The notes beneath the pieces were generated by a model that saw only the letters and a list, made by a program, of their open reading frames with translations, was not told the DNA's origin and did no database searches. A DNA stretch of 64,000 nucleotides from CATQHW01 sp965243545 (lineage in GTDB: Bacteria; Spirochaetota; Spirochaetia; SZUA-6; Bin103), in assembly GCA_965243545.1 (NCBI GenBank), contig OZ251573.1, forward strand, positions 1,860,001-1,924,000, read 5' to 3'. Position numbers and translations under genes: made by a program. Below, one piece after another: positions 42,410 to 51,315 of the stretch (the first letter of the stretch is position 1; every line of letters begins with the position of its first letter).

Positions 42410-44731
42410 GTGATCGATCGGCAGGCGCTGCTGAGCGACCTGCGGGGGCAGCTGCGGCTGCTGGAGCGGGACTTGGCCGAGCGCGCGGAGAGCGCGCCGG
42501 AGATGGCCGCCGCGCTGGAGGCGGAATACCGGGCGGCGCGCGAGGCCGAGCGCACCGCGGCGACCTTCGGGGTCTGGCGCGCCGGCGAGCTGACGCAGGC
42601 GGCGGTGGCGTGGCTGCTCGCCTGCGTGTTCGTCCGCTTCATCGAGGACAACGGGCTGATCGAGGAGCCGCTGATCGGCGGCCCGCGCCGGGCCAACGAC
42701 CGCGCGGCGGACCGGCAGATGAGCTACTTCCGCGCGCGTCCCACCGATACCGACCGCGACTACCTGCTCGACGTGTTCGCCGCGGTCGCCCGCCTGCCGG
42801 CGATGGCGCCGCTCTACGACCGGGCGCGCAACCCGGTGTGGCGCCTCGGCATCTCCGGCGACGCGGCGCGCGACCTGCTGGCGTTCTGGCGCGCGACCGA
42901 CCCGGACACCGGCGTGCTCGGCCACGACTTCACCGATCCGGCGTGGGACACGCGCTTTCTGGGCGACCTGTACCAGGACCTCTCCGACGACGCCAAGAAG
43001 CGGTACGCCTTGTTGCAGACGCCGGAGTTCGTGGAGGAGTTCATCCTGGACCGCACGCTCACCCCGGCGCTCGGCGAGTTCGGGCTGGCGGACACCCGGC
43101 TCATCGACCCGGCGTGCGGTTCCGGTCACTTCCTGCTCGGCGCGTTCCGGCGGCTGCTGTGCCAGTGGCGCGACCGCGAACCGGACACGCCGGCGCGGGT
43201 GCTGGCGCAGCGCGCGCTGGACGCCGTCTACGGCGTGGACGTCAACCCGTTCGCTACGGCGATCGCCCGCTTCCGGCTGCTGGTGGCGGCGCTACGGGCC
43301 AGCGGCGTCGAGCGCCTGCAGGACGCGCCCGCGTTCCGGATCAACGTGGCCGCCGGCGACAGTCTGCTGCACGGCCGCCGCTTCGGCGAGCTCGATCTGG
43401 GCAGCGGCGCGGAGCAGCACGCTCTCACCGGCCAGGCCGAGTTCTCGCACGCATTCCGGTGCGAGGACCTCGACGCCCTGAACCGCATCCTCGGCCAGCA
43501 GTACCACGCCGTAGTAGGAAACCCGCCCTACATCACCGTAAAGGACAAGGCGCTCAGCCAATTGTACCGGGGACGCTACTCGACGTGCCACATGAAGTAC
43601 GCCATGAGCGTCCCGTTCGCCGAACGACTGTTCGAGTTGGCGATCCGCGGAAACCAGACCCGCGCGGCCGGTTACGTTGGTCAGATCACGTCAAACTCGT
43701 TCATGAAGCGCGAGTTCGGGAGGAAGCTCATCGAGCGTTTCATGCCGTCCGTTGACCTGATTCAGGTAATAGATACGTCGGGCGCGTACATTCCCGGACA
43801 CGGGACTCCGACGGTAATCCTCATCGGCCGCAACCCGGAGCCTGCGTCCGATTCCGTTCATGCGGTGCTTGGCATTCGAGGTGAACCGGTGCCGCCGACC
43901 GATCCTGCGAGCGGGAAGGTCTGGACGGCGATTCGTCGTCAGATCGGCTGCTCGGGGAGCGAATCGGCGTGGATCACCGTGTCTGACGTGTCACGTAAGA
44001 CATTCTACGATCATCCGTGGTCGATCAGGGGCGGGGTCAGTCGAGACCTGCAGACGTCACTGGAGTCGAAGTCCTTTCAAGTACTCGATGAGGTTGCGAC
44101 CGACGTAGGCATAACCGCGGTCACGGGAGAGGACGGATTATTCGTCATCGGCGACGCCGCAACGGCGCGGCGTCTTGGAGTGGAGCATCTGCGATCTCTG
44201 GTAATCGGAGATGGCATTCGTGACTGGACGCTGTCCGGTCCGGCCGCCGTGTGGCTCTATGGCGACGACTTCGGGCTTCTTGACTTGGAGGACATACCCA
44301 ATACCGCCCGATTGTTTTGGCCGTACCGAACGGCTATCTCGTCGCGCAAACGATTCGGCACCCCGATGATAGAGAGAGGTCTCTCATGGTACGAGTACCA
44401 GGAGCTGTATACCAGGAAGCTGCGTTTTCGCCTTTCCATCGCTTTCGCCTTCGTCGCTACTCACAATCACTTCGTACTCGACCGCGGCGGCAACGTATTC
44501 AACCGATCCGCCCCGGTCATCAAGTTACCGAAAGACGCAACTGAAGCTGATCACTTGGGCCTCGTCGGCTTGCTCAACAGTTCTGTCGCGTGTTTTTGGA
44601 TGAAACAGGTGCTCCATGACAAGGGTGGTTCCGGGTCGTGGGAGCGACGTTTTGAGCATTCAGGCATGGCCATTCAGAATTATCCGCTTCCTGCCGAGCG
44701 TCCAGTGGAAGTCCCAGATCAGATAGAATAG
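42410..44731 (+). CDS. pglX: BREX-2-type adenine-specific DNA methyltransferase PglX, N-terminal part of a split gene
   Basis: 773 residues. The N-terminus (MIDRQALLSDLRGQL, WLLACVFVRFIEDNG, TPEFVEEFILDRTLTP) and the methyltransferase motifs IDPACGSGHFLLGAF (motif I) and NPPY in VVGNPPYITVKDK (motif IV) identify the PglX group of type II N6-adenine methylases used in phage-restricting BREX-2/Pgl systems. The target-recognition region (about 360-770) has lower GC and different codon use than the flanks. The frame ends at TAG 44729-44731 inside a tandem duplication of ATAGA (44723-44732). Removing one copy restores a frame into the next gene and a 1216-residue protein, the normal PglX length. 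No pglW, pglY, pglZ or brx gene is present. Confidence 0.85.
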   Translation: MIDRQALLSDLRGQLRLLERDLAERAESAPEMAAALEAEYRAAREAERTAATFGVWRAGELTQAAVAWLLACVFVRFIEDNGLIEEPLIGGPRRANDRAADRQMSYFRARPTDTDRDYLLDVFAAVARLPAMAPLYDRARNPVWRLGISGDAARDLLAFWRATDPDTGVLGHDFTDPAWDTRFLGDLYQDLSDDAKKRYALLQTPEFVEEFILDRTLTPALGEFGLADTRLIDPACGSGHFLLGAFRRLLCQWRDREPDTPARVLAQRALDAVYGVDVNPFATAIARFRLLVAALRASGVERLQDAPAFRINVAAGDSLLHGRRFGELDLGSGAEQHALTGQAEFSHAFRCEDLDALNRILGQQYHAVVGNPPYITVKDKALSQLYRGRYSTCHMKYAMSVPFAERLFELAIRGNQTRAAGYVGQITSNSFMKREFGRKLIERFMPSVDLIQVIDTSGAYIPGHGTPTVILIGRNPEPASDSVHAVLGIRGEPVPPTDPASGKVWTAIRRQIGCSGSESAWITVSDVSRKTFYDHPWSIRGGVSRDLQTSLESKSFQVLDEVATDVGITAVTGEDGLFVIGDAATARRLGVEHLRSLVIGDGIRDWTLSGPAAVWLYGDDFGLLDLEDIPNTARLFWPYRTAISSRKRFGTPMIERGLSWYEYQELYTRKLRFRLSIAFAFVATHNHFVLDRGGNVFNRSAPVIKLPKDATEADHLGLVGLLNSSVACFWMKQVLHDKGGSGSWERRFEHSGMAIQNYPLPAERPVEVPDQIE

Positions 44732-44732
44732 A
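44723..44732 (+). repeat. ATAGA tandem duplication that splits pglX
   Basis: Two copies of the 5-mer ATAGA sit back to back. With both, the N-terminal frame stops at TAG. With one, it reads QIDNLAGERQAHL and continues into the frame of the downstream 424-residue gene. Confidence 0.8.
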
Positions 44733-44790
44733 CAATCTTGCCGGGGAACGGCAGGCCCATCTACCGGCGCAACTGGCGGACCGGTTTCCC

Positions 44791-46065
44791 ATGACGCGGG
44801 CTGAGCTTGACGAACGTCAAGACGCGGCCGCAGCGCTCCTGGCGCGCATGGTCGCCCTGCAGGAGGAACTCGACTGGGAGTGCTACCGGCTGTACGGCGT
44901 CATCGACGAAGATTGCCGCTACGCGGACGGCGCCGGCCGTCCCGAACCGCCGCCGCTGGCGCTCGGCGAGCGGGCGTTCGAGATCGTCATGGCGCGGCGG
45001 ATGGCGGCCGGCGAGCTCGAAACCCGGTGGTTCGAGCGCCACGGCTCCACGCCGGTCACCGGCCTGCCCGCCCACTGGCCGGAGGAGTACCGCTCACTCG
45101 TCGCGCGGCGCATCGAACTGATCGAGTCCGACCGGTTCATCGGGCTGCTCGAACGGCCGGAGTACAAGCGGCGCTGGAACGTCGAGCCGTGGCAAGACCA
45201 GGAGCGGCGCGCGCTCCGCGCCTGGCTGCTCGACCGGTTGGAGTCCCCGGCCTACTGGCCCGAACCGGGCCTCACCACCGTCCGCGACCTCGCCGGCCGG
45301 GCCGCCGTCGATGCGGACTTCCAGCAGACCGCCGCCCGCCTCTCGGAAGGCGCCTACGCCGACCTCGAACTGCTGATCGCGGAACTGGTCGCCGCCGAAA
45401 GCGTGCCGGCGCTGCCGGCGCAGCGCTACAGGCCGTCCGGCCTGGCCAAGCGCACCGACTGGGAGGCGGTCTGGCAAGCGCAACGGCGCGAAGACGAAAT
45501 CGACGCCGCGACCGCCGCCACGCCGCGCGAACCCGACGAGACCGCTGACGACTACGCCGCCCGCCTCCAAGCCGAGCAGCGCCGCCGCAAGCGGGATGCG
45601 CTCGGCGACCTGGCGCCGCCGCCCAAGTACCGCTCCGCCGACTTCCTGAAGCCCGGCTACTGGCGGCTGCGCGGCGCGCTCGACGTGCCGAAGGAGCGCT
45701 TCGTCAGCTTCCCGGACATGAGCTTCGACCACGATCCGACCCTCCTGGTCGGTTGGGCCGGCTGGGACGCCCTGACCCTGTGCCAGGCGGTCGCCGCGTA
45801 CTACACGCGCGCCTACGAGAGCGAAGGCTGGGACGCGGCCCGGCTCACGCCGCTGCTGGCGGTCATCCGGGAATACGTGCCGTGGCTCAAGCAGTGGCAC
45901 AACGACGTGGACCCGGACTACCACGAACGCCTCGGCGACTTCTACGCAGGCTTCGTCGGGCAGCAACTCGCGTATCTCGGTCTGACGCAGGACGATCTGC
46001 GGCAGTGGGCGCCGGCTGACTCACCGGCGCCGCGCAGACCGCGCCCGGCGGGAGGCCGCCGATGA
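44791..46065 (+). CDS. pglX: PglX C-terminal part of a split gene
   Basis: 424 residues from ATG 44791; the homologous frame extends 5' to 44733. The sequence ALQEELDWECYRLYG, RWFERHGSTPVTGL, YKRRWNVEPWQ, GALDVPKERFVSFPD and PWLKQWHND is the conserved C-terminal half of BREX-2 PglX, which has no catalytic motif of its own and is probably needed for target binding or contact with partners. It could be made separately from its own ATG, although no strong ribosome-binding site is visible. The C-terminal codons also occur in the deleted copy at 22704-23230. Confidence 0.82.
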   Translation: MTRAELDERQDAAAALLARMVALQEELDWECYRLYGVIDEDCRYADGAGRPEPPPLALGERAFEIVMARRMAAGELETRWFERHGSTPVTGLPAHWPEEYRSLVARRIELIESDRFIGLLERPEYKRRWNVEPWQDQERRALRAWLLDRLESPAYWPEPGLTTVRDLAGRAAVDADFQQTAARLSEGAYADLELLIAELVAAESVPALPAQRYRPSGLAKRTDWEAVWQAQRREDEIDAATAATPREPDETADDYAARLQAEQRRRKRDALGDLAPPPKYRSADFLKPGYWRLRGALDVPKERFVSFPDMSFDHDPTLLVGWAGWDALTLCQAVAAYYTRAYESEGWDAARLTPLLAVIREYVPWLKQWHNDVDPDYHERLGDFYAGFVGQQLAYLGLTQDDLRQWAPADSPAPRRPRPAGGRR

Positions 46066-46103
46066 TCGATCGATCCGGCGGACGGCCATAGGCTCCGACC
46101 CCG

Positions 46104-47441
46104 TCACGCGCGCAGGCCCGGCCGGGCGTCAGTCCCCACTACGTCCTCTTCGGAGCGGGTTCCGATCACGGCCGGCGCGACCCGGCGCAACGCGGCGTCC
46201 AGGCCCGGCCGCCGCGAGCCGATCACGGCGATCGACCGGAGCGTCTCTCCGAAGCGCGCCACCACCTCCGGCCCGAACACGGTGCGCGCCTGCGCGAACG
46301 GGACCGGCTCCGAGCCGTCCTCGGGCTGCACCAGCAGGTCGGTGGCAAAGCTGTTGCGTTCCGGCACGTCGATCAGCACCTCACGTTCGGCGACCGGCCG
46401 CCCCAGCTCGGCGGCGGCGGCGTCGCGCAGACGGCGCTCCACCTGCAGGCGGTCGTGCGGACGCTCAATGCCGCGGTGTTCGGCGCGGCGCGGGTCGAAC
46501 CGGACCCGCAACGCTTGGCGGTACAGGCGTCCGGCGCGCGCCTCGTCGACCAGCGCGAACGCCGGGTGGCGTCCGGCGTCGAGCAGGCGCAGGAATCCGG
46601 CGTCGGTCAGGCCGTACAGGTCGGGCGGCCGGATCTGTCCGTCCCGTATGCCCAACAGCACCGCGCGCTTGATCATGGCCGTGGCGATGCGGACGGTGCG
46701 GTGCCAGTAGACGGCCCGGTACATCAGGTACCGCGAGAACAGCAGGCTCTCCACCGCCAGCGTCCCCTTCTCCGTGATCGCCACCCGTCCGCACGCCGAG
46801 CGCCGCATCTCCCCGATCACGAAGTCGACGTCCTGTATCCCGTACGGCACCCCGCAGAAGAAGGCGTCGCGGCTCAGGTAGTCCAGCCGGTCGGGGTCGA
46901 GCACGCCGGCCAGGAGCGCCCGCAGGAACGGCAGGCCCGGCGCCGGATGCGCGCGCCCGGCGTCGATGATCGCCGCCACCAGCGCCGGCGGCGCTCCCAC
47001 GTGATCGCGCAGGGTCCGCGCCACCTCCCCCTCCCGCACCGCCTCGGCGGTGAGCGCCTCGTGGCGGGCGACCGGCAGGTCCTTGAGCGAGTGGGCGTTG
47101 GGATAGTGACCCAGGTCGTGCAGCAGGGTGGCGGCCAGAAACGCGCGCACCTCCTCCGCCTCGATCCGCCACTCCGGCGACCGCTCGGCGATCGCCGCGA
47201 CCATGCGCCCGGCCAGGTGCATGACGCCGAGCGAGTGGTTGAGGCGGGTGTGCGTGGCGCCCGGGTACACTAGGTAGACCGGTCCGAGCTGGCGGATGCC
47301 GCGCAGGCGCTGAAACGGCGCGGTCAGCGCCAGCCGGGACATGCCCGGGCTCAGCTTGATGTTCTGCCACACCGGATCGCGGACCGGCTGGGTGAACTCG
47401 GCCAGCACGTCGCGTACGACGCGGGCGGCGTCCGGCGGCAC
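46104..47441 (-). CDS. HD-domain phosphohydrolase (dGTPase/SAMHD1-like)
   Basis: A 445-residue HD hydrolase. The metal site is visible as H in ATHTRLNHSLG, the HD pair in LLHDLGHYPNAHS and D in DPDRLDYLSRD. The FQRLRGIRQLGPVYLVYPGA segment before it is typical of dNTPase/SAMHD1-like proteins that remove triphosphate from deoxynucleotides or act on other nucleotides. The start is GTG 47441. It is divergent from the lipoprotein at 47583 and marks the right edge of the accessory island. A role in nucleotide-depletion defence is possible but not shown. Confidence 0.85.
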   Translation of the reverse strand: MPPDAARVVRDVLAEFTQPVRDPVWQNIKLSPGMSRLALTAPFQRLRGIRQLGPVYLVYPGATHTRLNHSLGVMHLAGRMVAAIAERSPEWRIEAEEVRAFLAATLLHDLGHYPNAHSLKDLPVARHEALTAEAVREGEVARTLRDHVGAPPALVAAIIDAGRAHPAPGLPFLRALLAGVLDPDRLDYLSRDAFFCGVPYGIQDVDFVIGEMRRSACGRVAITEKGTLAVESLLFSRYLMYRAVYWHRTVRIATAMIKRAVLLGIRDGQIRPPDLYGLTDAGFLRLLDAGRHPAFALVDEARAGRLYRQALRVRFDPRRAEHRGIERPHDRLQVERRLRDAAAAELGRPVAEREVLIDVPERNSFATDLLVQPEDGSEPVPFAQARTVFGPEVVARFGETLRSIAVIGSRRPGLDAALRRVAPAVIGTRSEEDVVGTDARPGLRA

Positions 47442-47547
47442 GCGCCCACGCTACCACGCCCACCGCCCGCCCCGTGCCGCCCCCGGTACTGCCGGCCCGC
47501 GGATCGCGCCGTGGTCCGGGAGCGGCTCCGCGGCGGCGTCGGTCGAT

Positions 47548-47576
47548 TTGACCCGCGGCGCGAAATTGGCTAGCGT
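47548..47576 (+). promoter_or_regulatory. Sigma-70-type promoter for the lipoprotein gene
   Basis: TTGACC (47548-47553), a 17-nt spacer and TAGCGT (47571-47576). The GTG start codons at 47581 and 47583 are only 4-6 nt further on, so the transcript is probably leaderless. Confidence 0.5.
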
Positions 47577-47582
47577 AACGGT

Positions 47583-48272
47583 GTGACCCGCCGGGCCCGC
47601 GCCTCTCTGCCCTGCGTGCTCCTGAGCATGATGCTGCTGGCTCCGGGATGCGCGCGTTCCCGTAACGCCGTTGCGGCCGGAGAGAGCGCGCAAACGGATC
47701 CGGCAGGGCAGCTGGATCCGGCAGGGCAGGCGGCCGATGCCGATATGGTGGCGCAGCCGGTCGCGTCGACGGACGAGCAGCCACCCGACGCGCAGCCGGC
47801 GGGGACAGTCTCCTCCGGCTTGCTGGCGCACCGGTCGCGGCGGCTGCTGCCGGAGGACGCCATGATCGGCCCGCTGGCCGACGATCTGAGCGGCCGCTCC
47901 GGCGACCGCATCGCGTGGCAGGCGGCCGGCCGGCTGCTGGCGGCGGTGCGGCGCGGCGGCGACCTGACCGGCGCGCCGCTGTCCGCGAAGGCGCGCACGT
48001 ACGTGGCGGAGTCGATCGGCTACCACCTGCGCCGCGGCGTCACGCTGTCGAGCTTCCGTCTCGGACGGGTGCAGCGGACCCGCGACACCGCAACCGTGCG
48101 CGCACGGCTGTCCGGTCCGTTCGGCAGCATTCCGGCCGACCTGTTCCTGATCCCGGACGCCGACCGGTGGCTGGTCGACGACGTGCAGGCCGATTGGGCG
48201 GCGCTGCAGCGCCCCCAACCCGAACCCGAAGCGATTCCGTTGCCCCGGCCGCAGGGATGGACGTGGTTCTGA
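47583..48272 (+). CDS. Lipoprotein of unknown function
   Basis: 229 residues. The signal peptide ends in the lipobox LLAPGC (Cys about 23). A low-complexity stretch with repeats of DPAGQ follows, then a globular C-terminal half (about 80-220) with YHLRRGVTLSSFRLGRV and LSGPFGSIPADLFLIPDADRWLVDDVQADW. The latter resembles a SnoaL/NTF2-like or DUF4878-type immunity fold by pattern only. Start GTG 47583. The 3' end overlaps the next gene by 16 nt, so the two are co-expressed. Confidence 0.7.
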   Translation: MTRRARASLPCVLLSMMLLAPGCARSRNAVAAGESAQTDPAGQLDPAGQAADADMVAQPVASTDEQPPDAQPAGTVSSGLLAHRSRRLLPEDAMIGPLADDLSGRSGDRIAWQAAGRLLAAVRRGGDLTGAPLSAKARTYVAESIGYHLRRGVTLSSFRLGRVQRTRDTATVRARLSGPFGSIPADLFLIPDADRWLVDDVQADWAALQRPQPEPEAIPLPRPQGWTWF

Positions 48273-50479
48273 ACCGCCGCGCCGCACGGCGGACCGCGGC
48301 CCTGCGCGTCCTGCCGGCCCTGCGCGTCCTGCCGGTGCTGTGCGTCCTGCTGTGGACGCCGGCGGCGGCGTTCGCCCAGGAGTTCGATGCGTCCGCCCGC
48401 CAGACCGTGCAACGGGCGGCGCAGGAGGCGGCCGGCGTCGTGGCGCGCGCGGTGCCCGACCAGACGTACACCATCCTGTACGTGGAGCCGGTCCGAACCG
48501 ACACGGACCGGCTGACGCGGCTCGGCTCCCGGTTGCGTGGCGTACTGCAGGTGACGCTGGTGCACCACTACCGGAACGCCCGCCTGCTCGACGAACCGAA
48601 CAGCGGTCTGGCCGCCGCGGCGATGCGCGTCGCGGTGGAGCTGCAGCCGTTCGATCACCAGGTGACCGCCGTGGTGCGCATCCTCGACCGCGACGGCCTG
48701 CTGATCGGCGCCGGTCTGGTCGACATGCCGCGATCTACCGCCGTGTCCGCGTTGCTGCAGCCCGAAGGGTGGACGGACGACACCCTGTCGGCCGCCGCCG
48801 ACGTGGAACAACCGGCGGCCGATGACCGGCCGGTGGCCGAAGTGGAGCCAGCGGCAGATGCCCCGGCGACCGATGACCGGCCGGCAGCCGATGCGCCGCC
48901 GGCGGCCGATGCGGAACCTGCGGCCGGCGAGCGGCTGGCTGCAGGTGAGATGGCCGCCGAAATGGAACCGCCGGCCGATGAGCAGCCGGCAGCCGACGCG
49001 GCGGCCGATGCGCCGCAGCTGACGCTCCCGGCCCCGGAACAGAGCCGCGGGGAGACGCCGGCGCCGGTGACGCCGCCCGCACAGACGGCCGATACCTCGG
49101 CGCAGGTGACGCCGCCGCCCGAACAGACAGCCGATACCCCGGCGCAGGTGACGCCGCCGCCCGATCCGCCCGCCCCGTCGGCGCCCGACTCGCAGGCGCT
49201 GGCTTCAGCGCCGCCGGCGCCGTCCGCCGAGCCGGAGCCATCCGGCGCAACGGCGCCGGCCAGCGAGCCGGAGCCGCCGGCCGAAGAGCCGCCGCCGGCC
49301 GAAGAGCCGCCCGCCCCCGCCGAGCCGCCGGCATCGCCGCCGGAGGCGCCCTCCCCGCCCGCCGAGCCGCCGGCCGCCCCGTCCCCGGACCTGCCGCCCG
49401 CCCCCGCGCCGGCGGACGACGCCTACGAGCCGGACGACCAGGCCGGATCCGAGGTGCCGGTGCCCGCCGGCGCGGACGTCACCTTTGACCGCACCCTCAC
49501 CGGCGACGACCGCGACCGCTTCGAGCTTTCGCTGCCGGCGCCGGCGTCGGTCACCGTCGCGGTCGAAGCCGGGATCGACACGCTGGTCGCCCTCTACTTG
49601 GCCGGCAGCGCCGTCCCGGTCGGCGTGCACGACCGCGGCTTCACCGGCGTGCTGCAGGCCGGCACGTACGTGCTGGAGGTGATGACCGCCGACGCCACCG
49701 CGACCGGCGCCTACCAGCTGGCCGTCAGCACCGTGCCCGATGCTGCGGAAGCGACCCCCGCCCCCGCCGGCGCCGCCGCCGACCCCGCCCCTCCGCAGGG
49801 AGCCGCCCTGCCGCCGAGCGGCGCGGCGCCGGCGGTCGACGCGGCGGCCGGAACGGAGGCGCTCGCCCAACCGACGGAGCTGCTGGCCGGGGAGTCGCAG
49901 GAGCGGCTGGCGCTGCAGGCCCCGGAATGGCTGCAGCTCACCTCCGACCCCGGCTTCTACGCCGTGACGGTCGCGTCCGCTTCGGAAGCGCTCCGGGCCA
50001 GCCTGCACCGCGTCCGCGATGAAGCGGCGTTCCTGGAGCTCGTCCCCTCCGCCGGCGGCCGGCAGGTCGGCGCGTTGTTCGTCGGCGCCGACCTGCCGAT
50101 CCTGCGCATCGACGTCCCGGAGTCCGGCCTGGGGCTCGGCTACACGGTCGCCTTGGAGCGCGCCGCGCCGCCGCGCGTCTTTGCCGATCAGCGCTGGACG
50201 GAGCAGGCCGAGGCCGGCGCGCTCAGGCACCACACGTTGCGGATCTTCAGCCGGGACGTGTACCGGCTGTCGCTGGAGTCGGGGCCGGAGCTGGCGGCGT
50301 TCGCGGAGGCGACCGTGTACCAGATACCCGGCATGATCCCGACGCCGCCGCAGGAACCGGGCGTGAGCGTCTTCGATCTGCCGGCCCGCGACTACCTGGT
50401 GCTGATCCGGGCGCTCGACGACGGCGCGGTCGGCCGCGTCTGCTGGTCCCTGGCGCAGGCCGAGGCGAACTGCAGTTGA
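48257..50479 (+). CDS. Secreted protein with Pro/Ala/Glu-rich linker and PPC domain
   Basis: 740 residues. A signal peptide (about 1-37, ending AAAFAQ) is followed by a folded domain (about 40-175) with TYTILYVEPVRTDTDRLT. A long low-complexity region (about 180-400) is built from ADDRPAAD, TPPAQTAD and EPPAEEPP repeats. A pre-peptidase C-terminal (PPC) domain (about 395-490) opens with YEPDDQAGS and contains GDDRDRFELSLPA and AGTYVLEV. A C-terminal domain ends in CWSLAQAEANCS. PPC domains assist secreted enzymes or adhesins at the surface. The enzyme part, if any, is not recognised. The start overlaps the upstream lipoprotein. Confidence 0.75.
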   Translation: MDVVLNRRAARRTAALRVLPALRVLPVLCVLLWTPAAAFAQEFDASARQTVQRAAQEAAGVVARAVPDQTYTILYVEPVRTDTDRLTRLGSRLRGVLQVTLVHHYRNARLLDEPNSGLAAAAMRVAVELQPFDHQVTAVVRILDRDGLLIGAGLVDMPRSTAVSALLQPEGWTDDTLSAAADVEQPAADDRPVAEVEPAADAPATDDRPAADAPPAADAEPAAGERLAAGEMAAEMEPPADEQPAADAAADAPQLTLPAPEQSRGETPAPVTPPAQTADTSAQVTPPPEQTADTPAQVTPPPDPPAPSAPDSQALASAPPAPSAEPEPSGATAPASEPEPPAEEPPPAEEPPAPAEPPASPPEAPSPPAEPPAAPSPDLPPAPAPADDAYEPDDQAGSEVPVPAGADVTFDRTLTGDDRDRFELSLPAPASVTVAVEAGIDTLVALYLAGSAVPVGVHDRGFTGVLQAGTYVLEVMTADATATGAYQLAVSTVPDAAEATPAPAGAAADPAPPQGAALPPSGAAPAVDAAAGTEALAQPTELLAGESQERLALQAPEWLQLTSDPGFYAVTVASASEALRASLHRVRDEAAFLELVPSAGGRQVGALFVGADLPILRIDVPESGLGLGYTVALERAAPPRVFADQRWTEQAEAGALRHHTLRIFSRDVYRLSLESGPELAAFAEATVYQIPGMIPTPPQEPGVSVFDLPARDYLVLIRALDDGAVGRVCWSLAQAEANCS

Positions 50480-50505
50480 CCCCGGCGACCCCTTGATGCT
50501 ATCAT
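50476..50505 (+). promoter_or_regulatory. Promoter for the rpsF operon
   Basis: TTGACC (50476-50481), an 18-nt spacer and TATCAT (50500-50505). It overlaps the stop of the previous gene. The rpsF start is 11 nt past the -10, allowing at most a 4-6 nt leader. Confidence 0.6.
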
Positions 50506-50516
50506 CCTGCACTGTC

Positions 50517-50798
50517 GTGCGCGTCTACGAAGCTACGTTCATTTTCAAACCGGAAGCCGATTCCGTCGATCGCGGTCAGGGAGTGGTCAAGGAGGTCTTC
50601 GCCAAAGCCGGCGGGACGTTCCTGGCCGAGGAGGACATGGGGGAGCGGGCGCTCGCCTACGCCATCAAGAAGGCCGAACGCGGCCGCTACTTCCACTACC
50701 AGGTGGAGTCGGAGCCGACCGCGATCCGCGACGCGGAGCGGGCGCTGCAGCTTGCGCCCGACATCCTCAAGTATCTGATCGTGCGTAAGGAGGCGTGA
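50517..50798 (+). CDS. rpsF: 30S ribosomal protein S6
   Basis: 93 residues. The family opening VRVYEATFIFKP, GERALAYAIKK and the C-terminal LKYLIVRKEA match bS6, which binds the central domain of 16S rRNA with S15 and S18. GTG 50517 is selected because it gives the usual N-terminus; an upstream ATG would add an unrelated extension over the promoter. The stop is 1 nt before the ssb start, so rpsF and ssb are coupled. Confidence 0.94.
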   Translation: MRVYEATFIFKPEADSVDRGQGVVKEVFAKAGGTFLAEEDMGERALAYAIKKAERGRYFHYQVESEPTAIRDAERALQLAPDILKYLIVRKEA

Positions 50799-50799
50799 G

Positions 50800-51279
50800 G
50801 TGGACATCAATCACGTGGTCATCGTCGGGCGGCTCACGCGCGACGCGGAGCTGCGCTACACCAACAGCGGCAGCGCGGTGGCCAACATCTCCCTGGCCAT
50901 CAACACCCGCCGGCGCCGCGACGATCAGTGGGTCGACGAAGCCCACTTCTTCGACGCCGTGGTCTGGGGCAAGACGGCCGAATCGCTGTCCCCGTACCTC
51001 ACCAAGGGCAAGCAGATCGGCCTGGAGGGGGAGCTGCGGCAGAATCGGTGGGAGCAGGATGGCCAGCGGCGCAGCAAGGTGGAGATCTTCACGCGCAACA
51101 TCCAGCTGCTCGGCGGGCGCGGCGACGGCCCGGGACCGGGCGGCGGCGGCCAGTCCGATCAGGGTCAGTACGGCGGCGGCCAGGGCCAGTATGGCGGCGG
51201 CCAGGGGCCCGGCGGTCACGACCAGTCCGGCGGGCGGGGTCAGCCCCAAGAGTTCGAGGACGACGCAATACCGTTCTGA
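50800..51279 (+). CDS. ssb: Single-stranded DNA-binding protein
   Basis: 159 residues. The OB-fold domain (1-108) begins DINHVVIVGRLTRDAELRY, followed by a Gly/Gln-rich linker with a QGQYGGG repeat and the acidic tip EDDAIPF that recruits replication and repair partners. GTG start. In most bacteria rpsR follows ssb in this operon; here the next gene is a DUF2232 membrane protein and rpsR is absent. Confidence 0.95.
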   Translation: MDINHVVIVGRLTRDAELRYTNSGSAVANISLAINTRRRRDDQWVDEAHFFDAVVWGKTAESLSPYLTKGKQIGLEGELRQNRWEQDGQRRSKVEIFTRNIQLLGGRGDGPGPGGGGQSDQGQYGGGQGQYGGGQGPGGHDQSGGRGQPQEFEDDAIPF

Positions 51280-51315
51280 CCGGCGCGGCCTGCCGATACG
51301 CCGGAACCGATTGCC

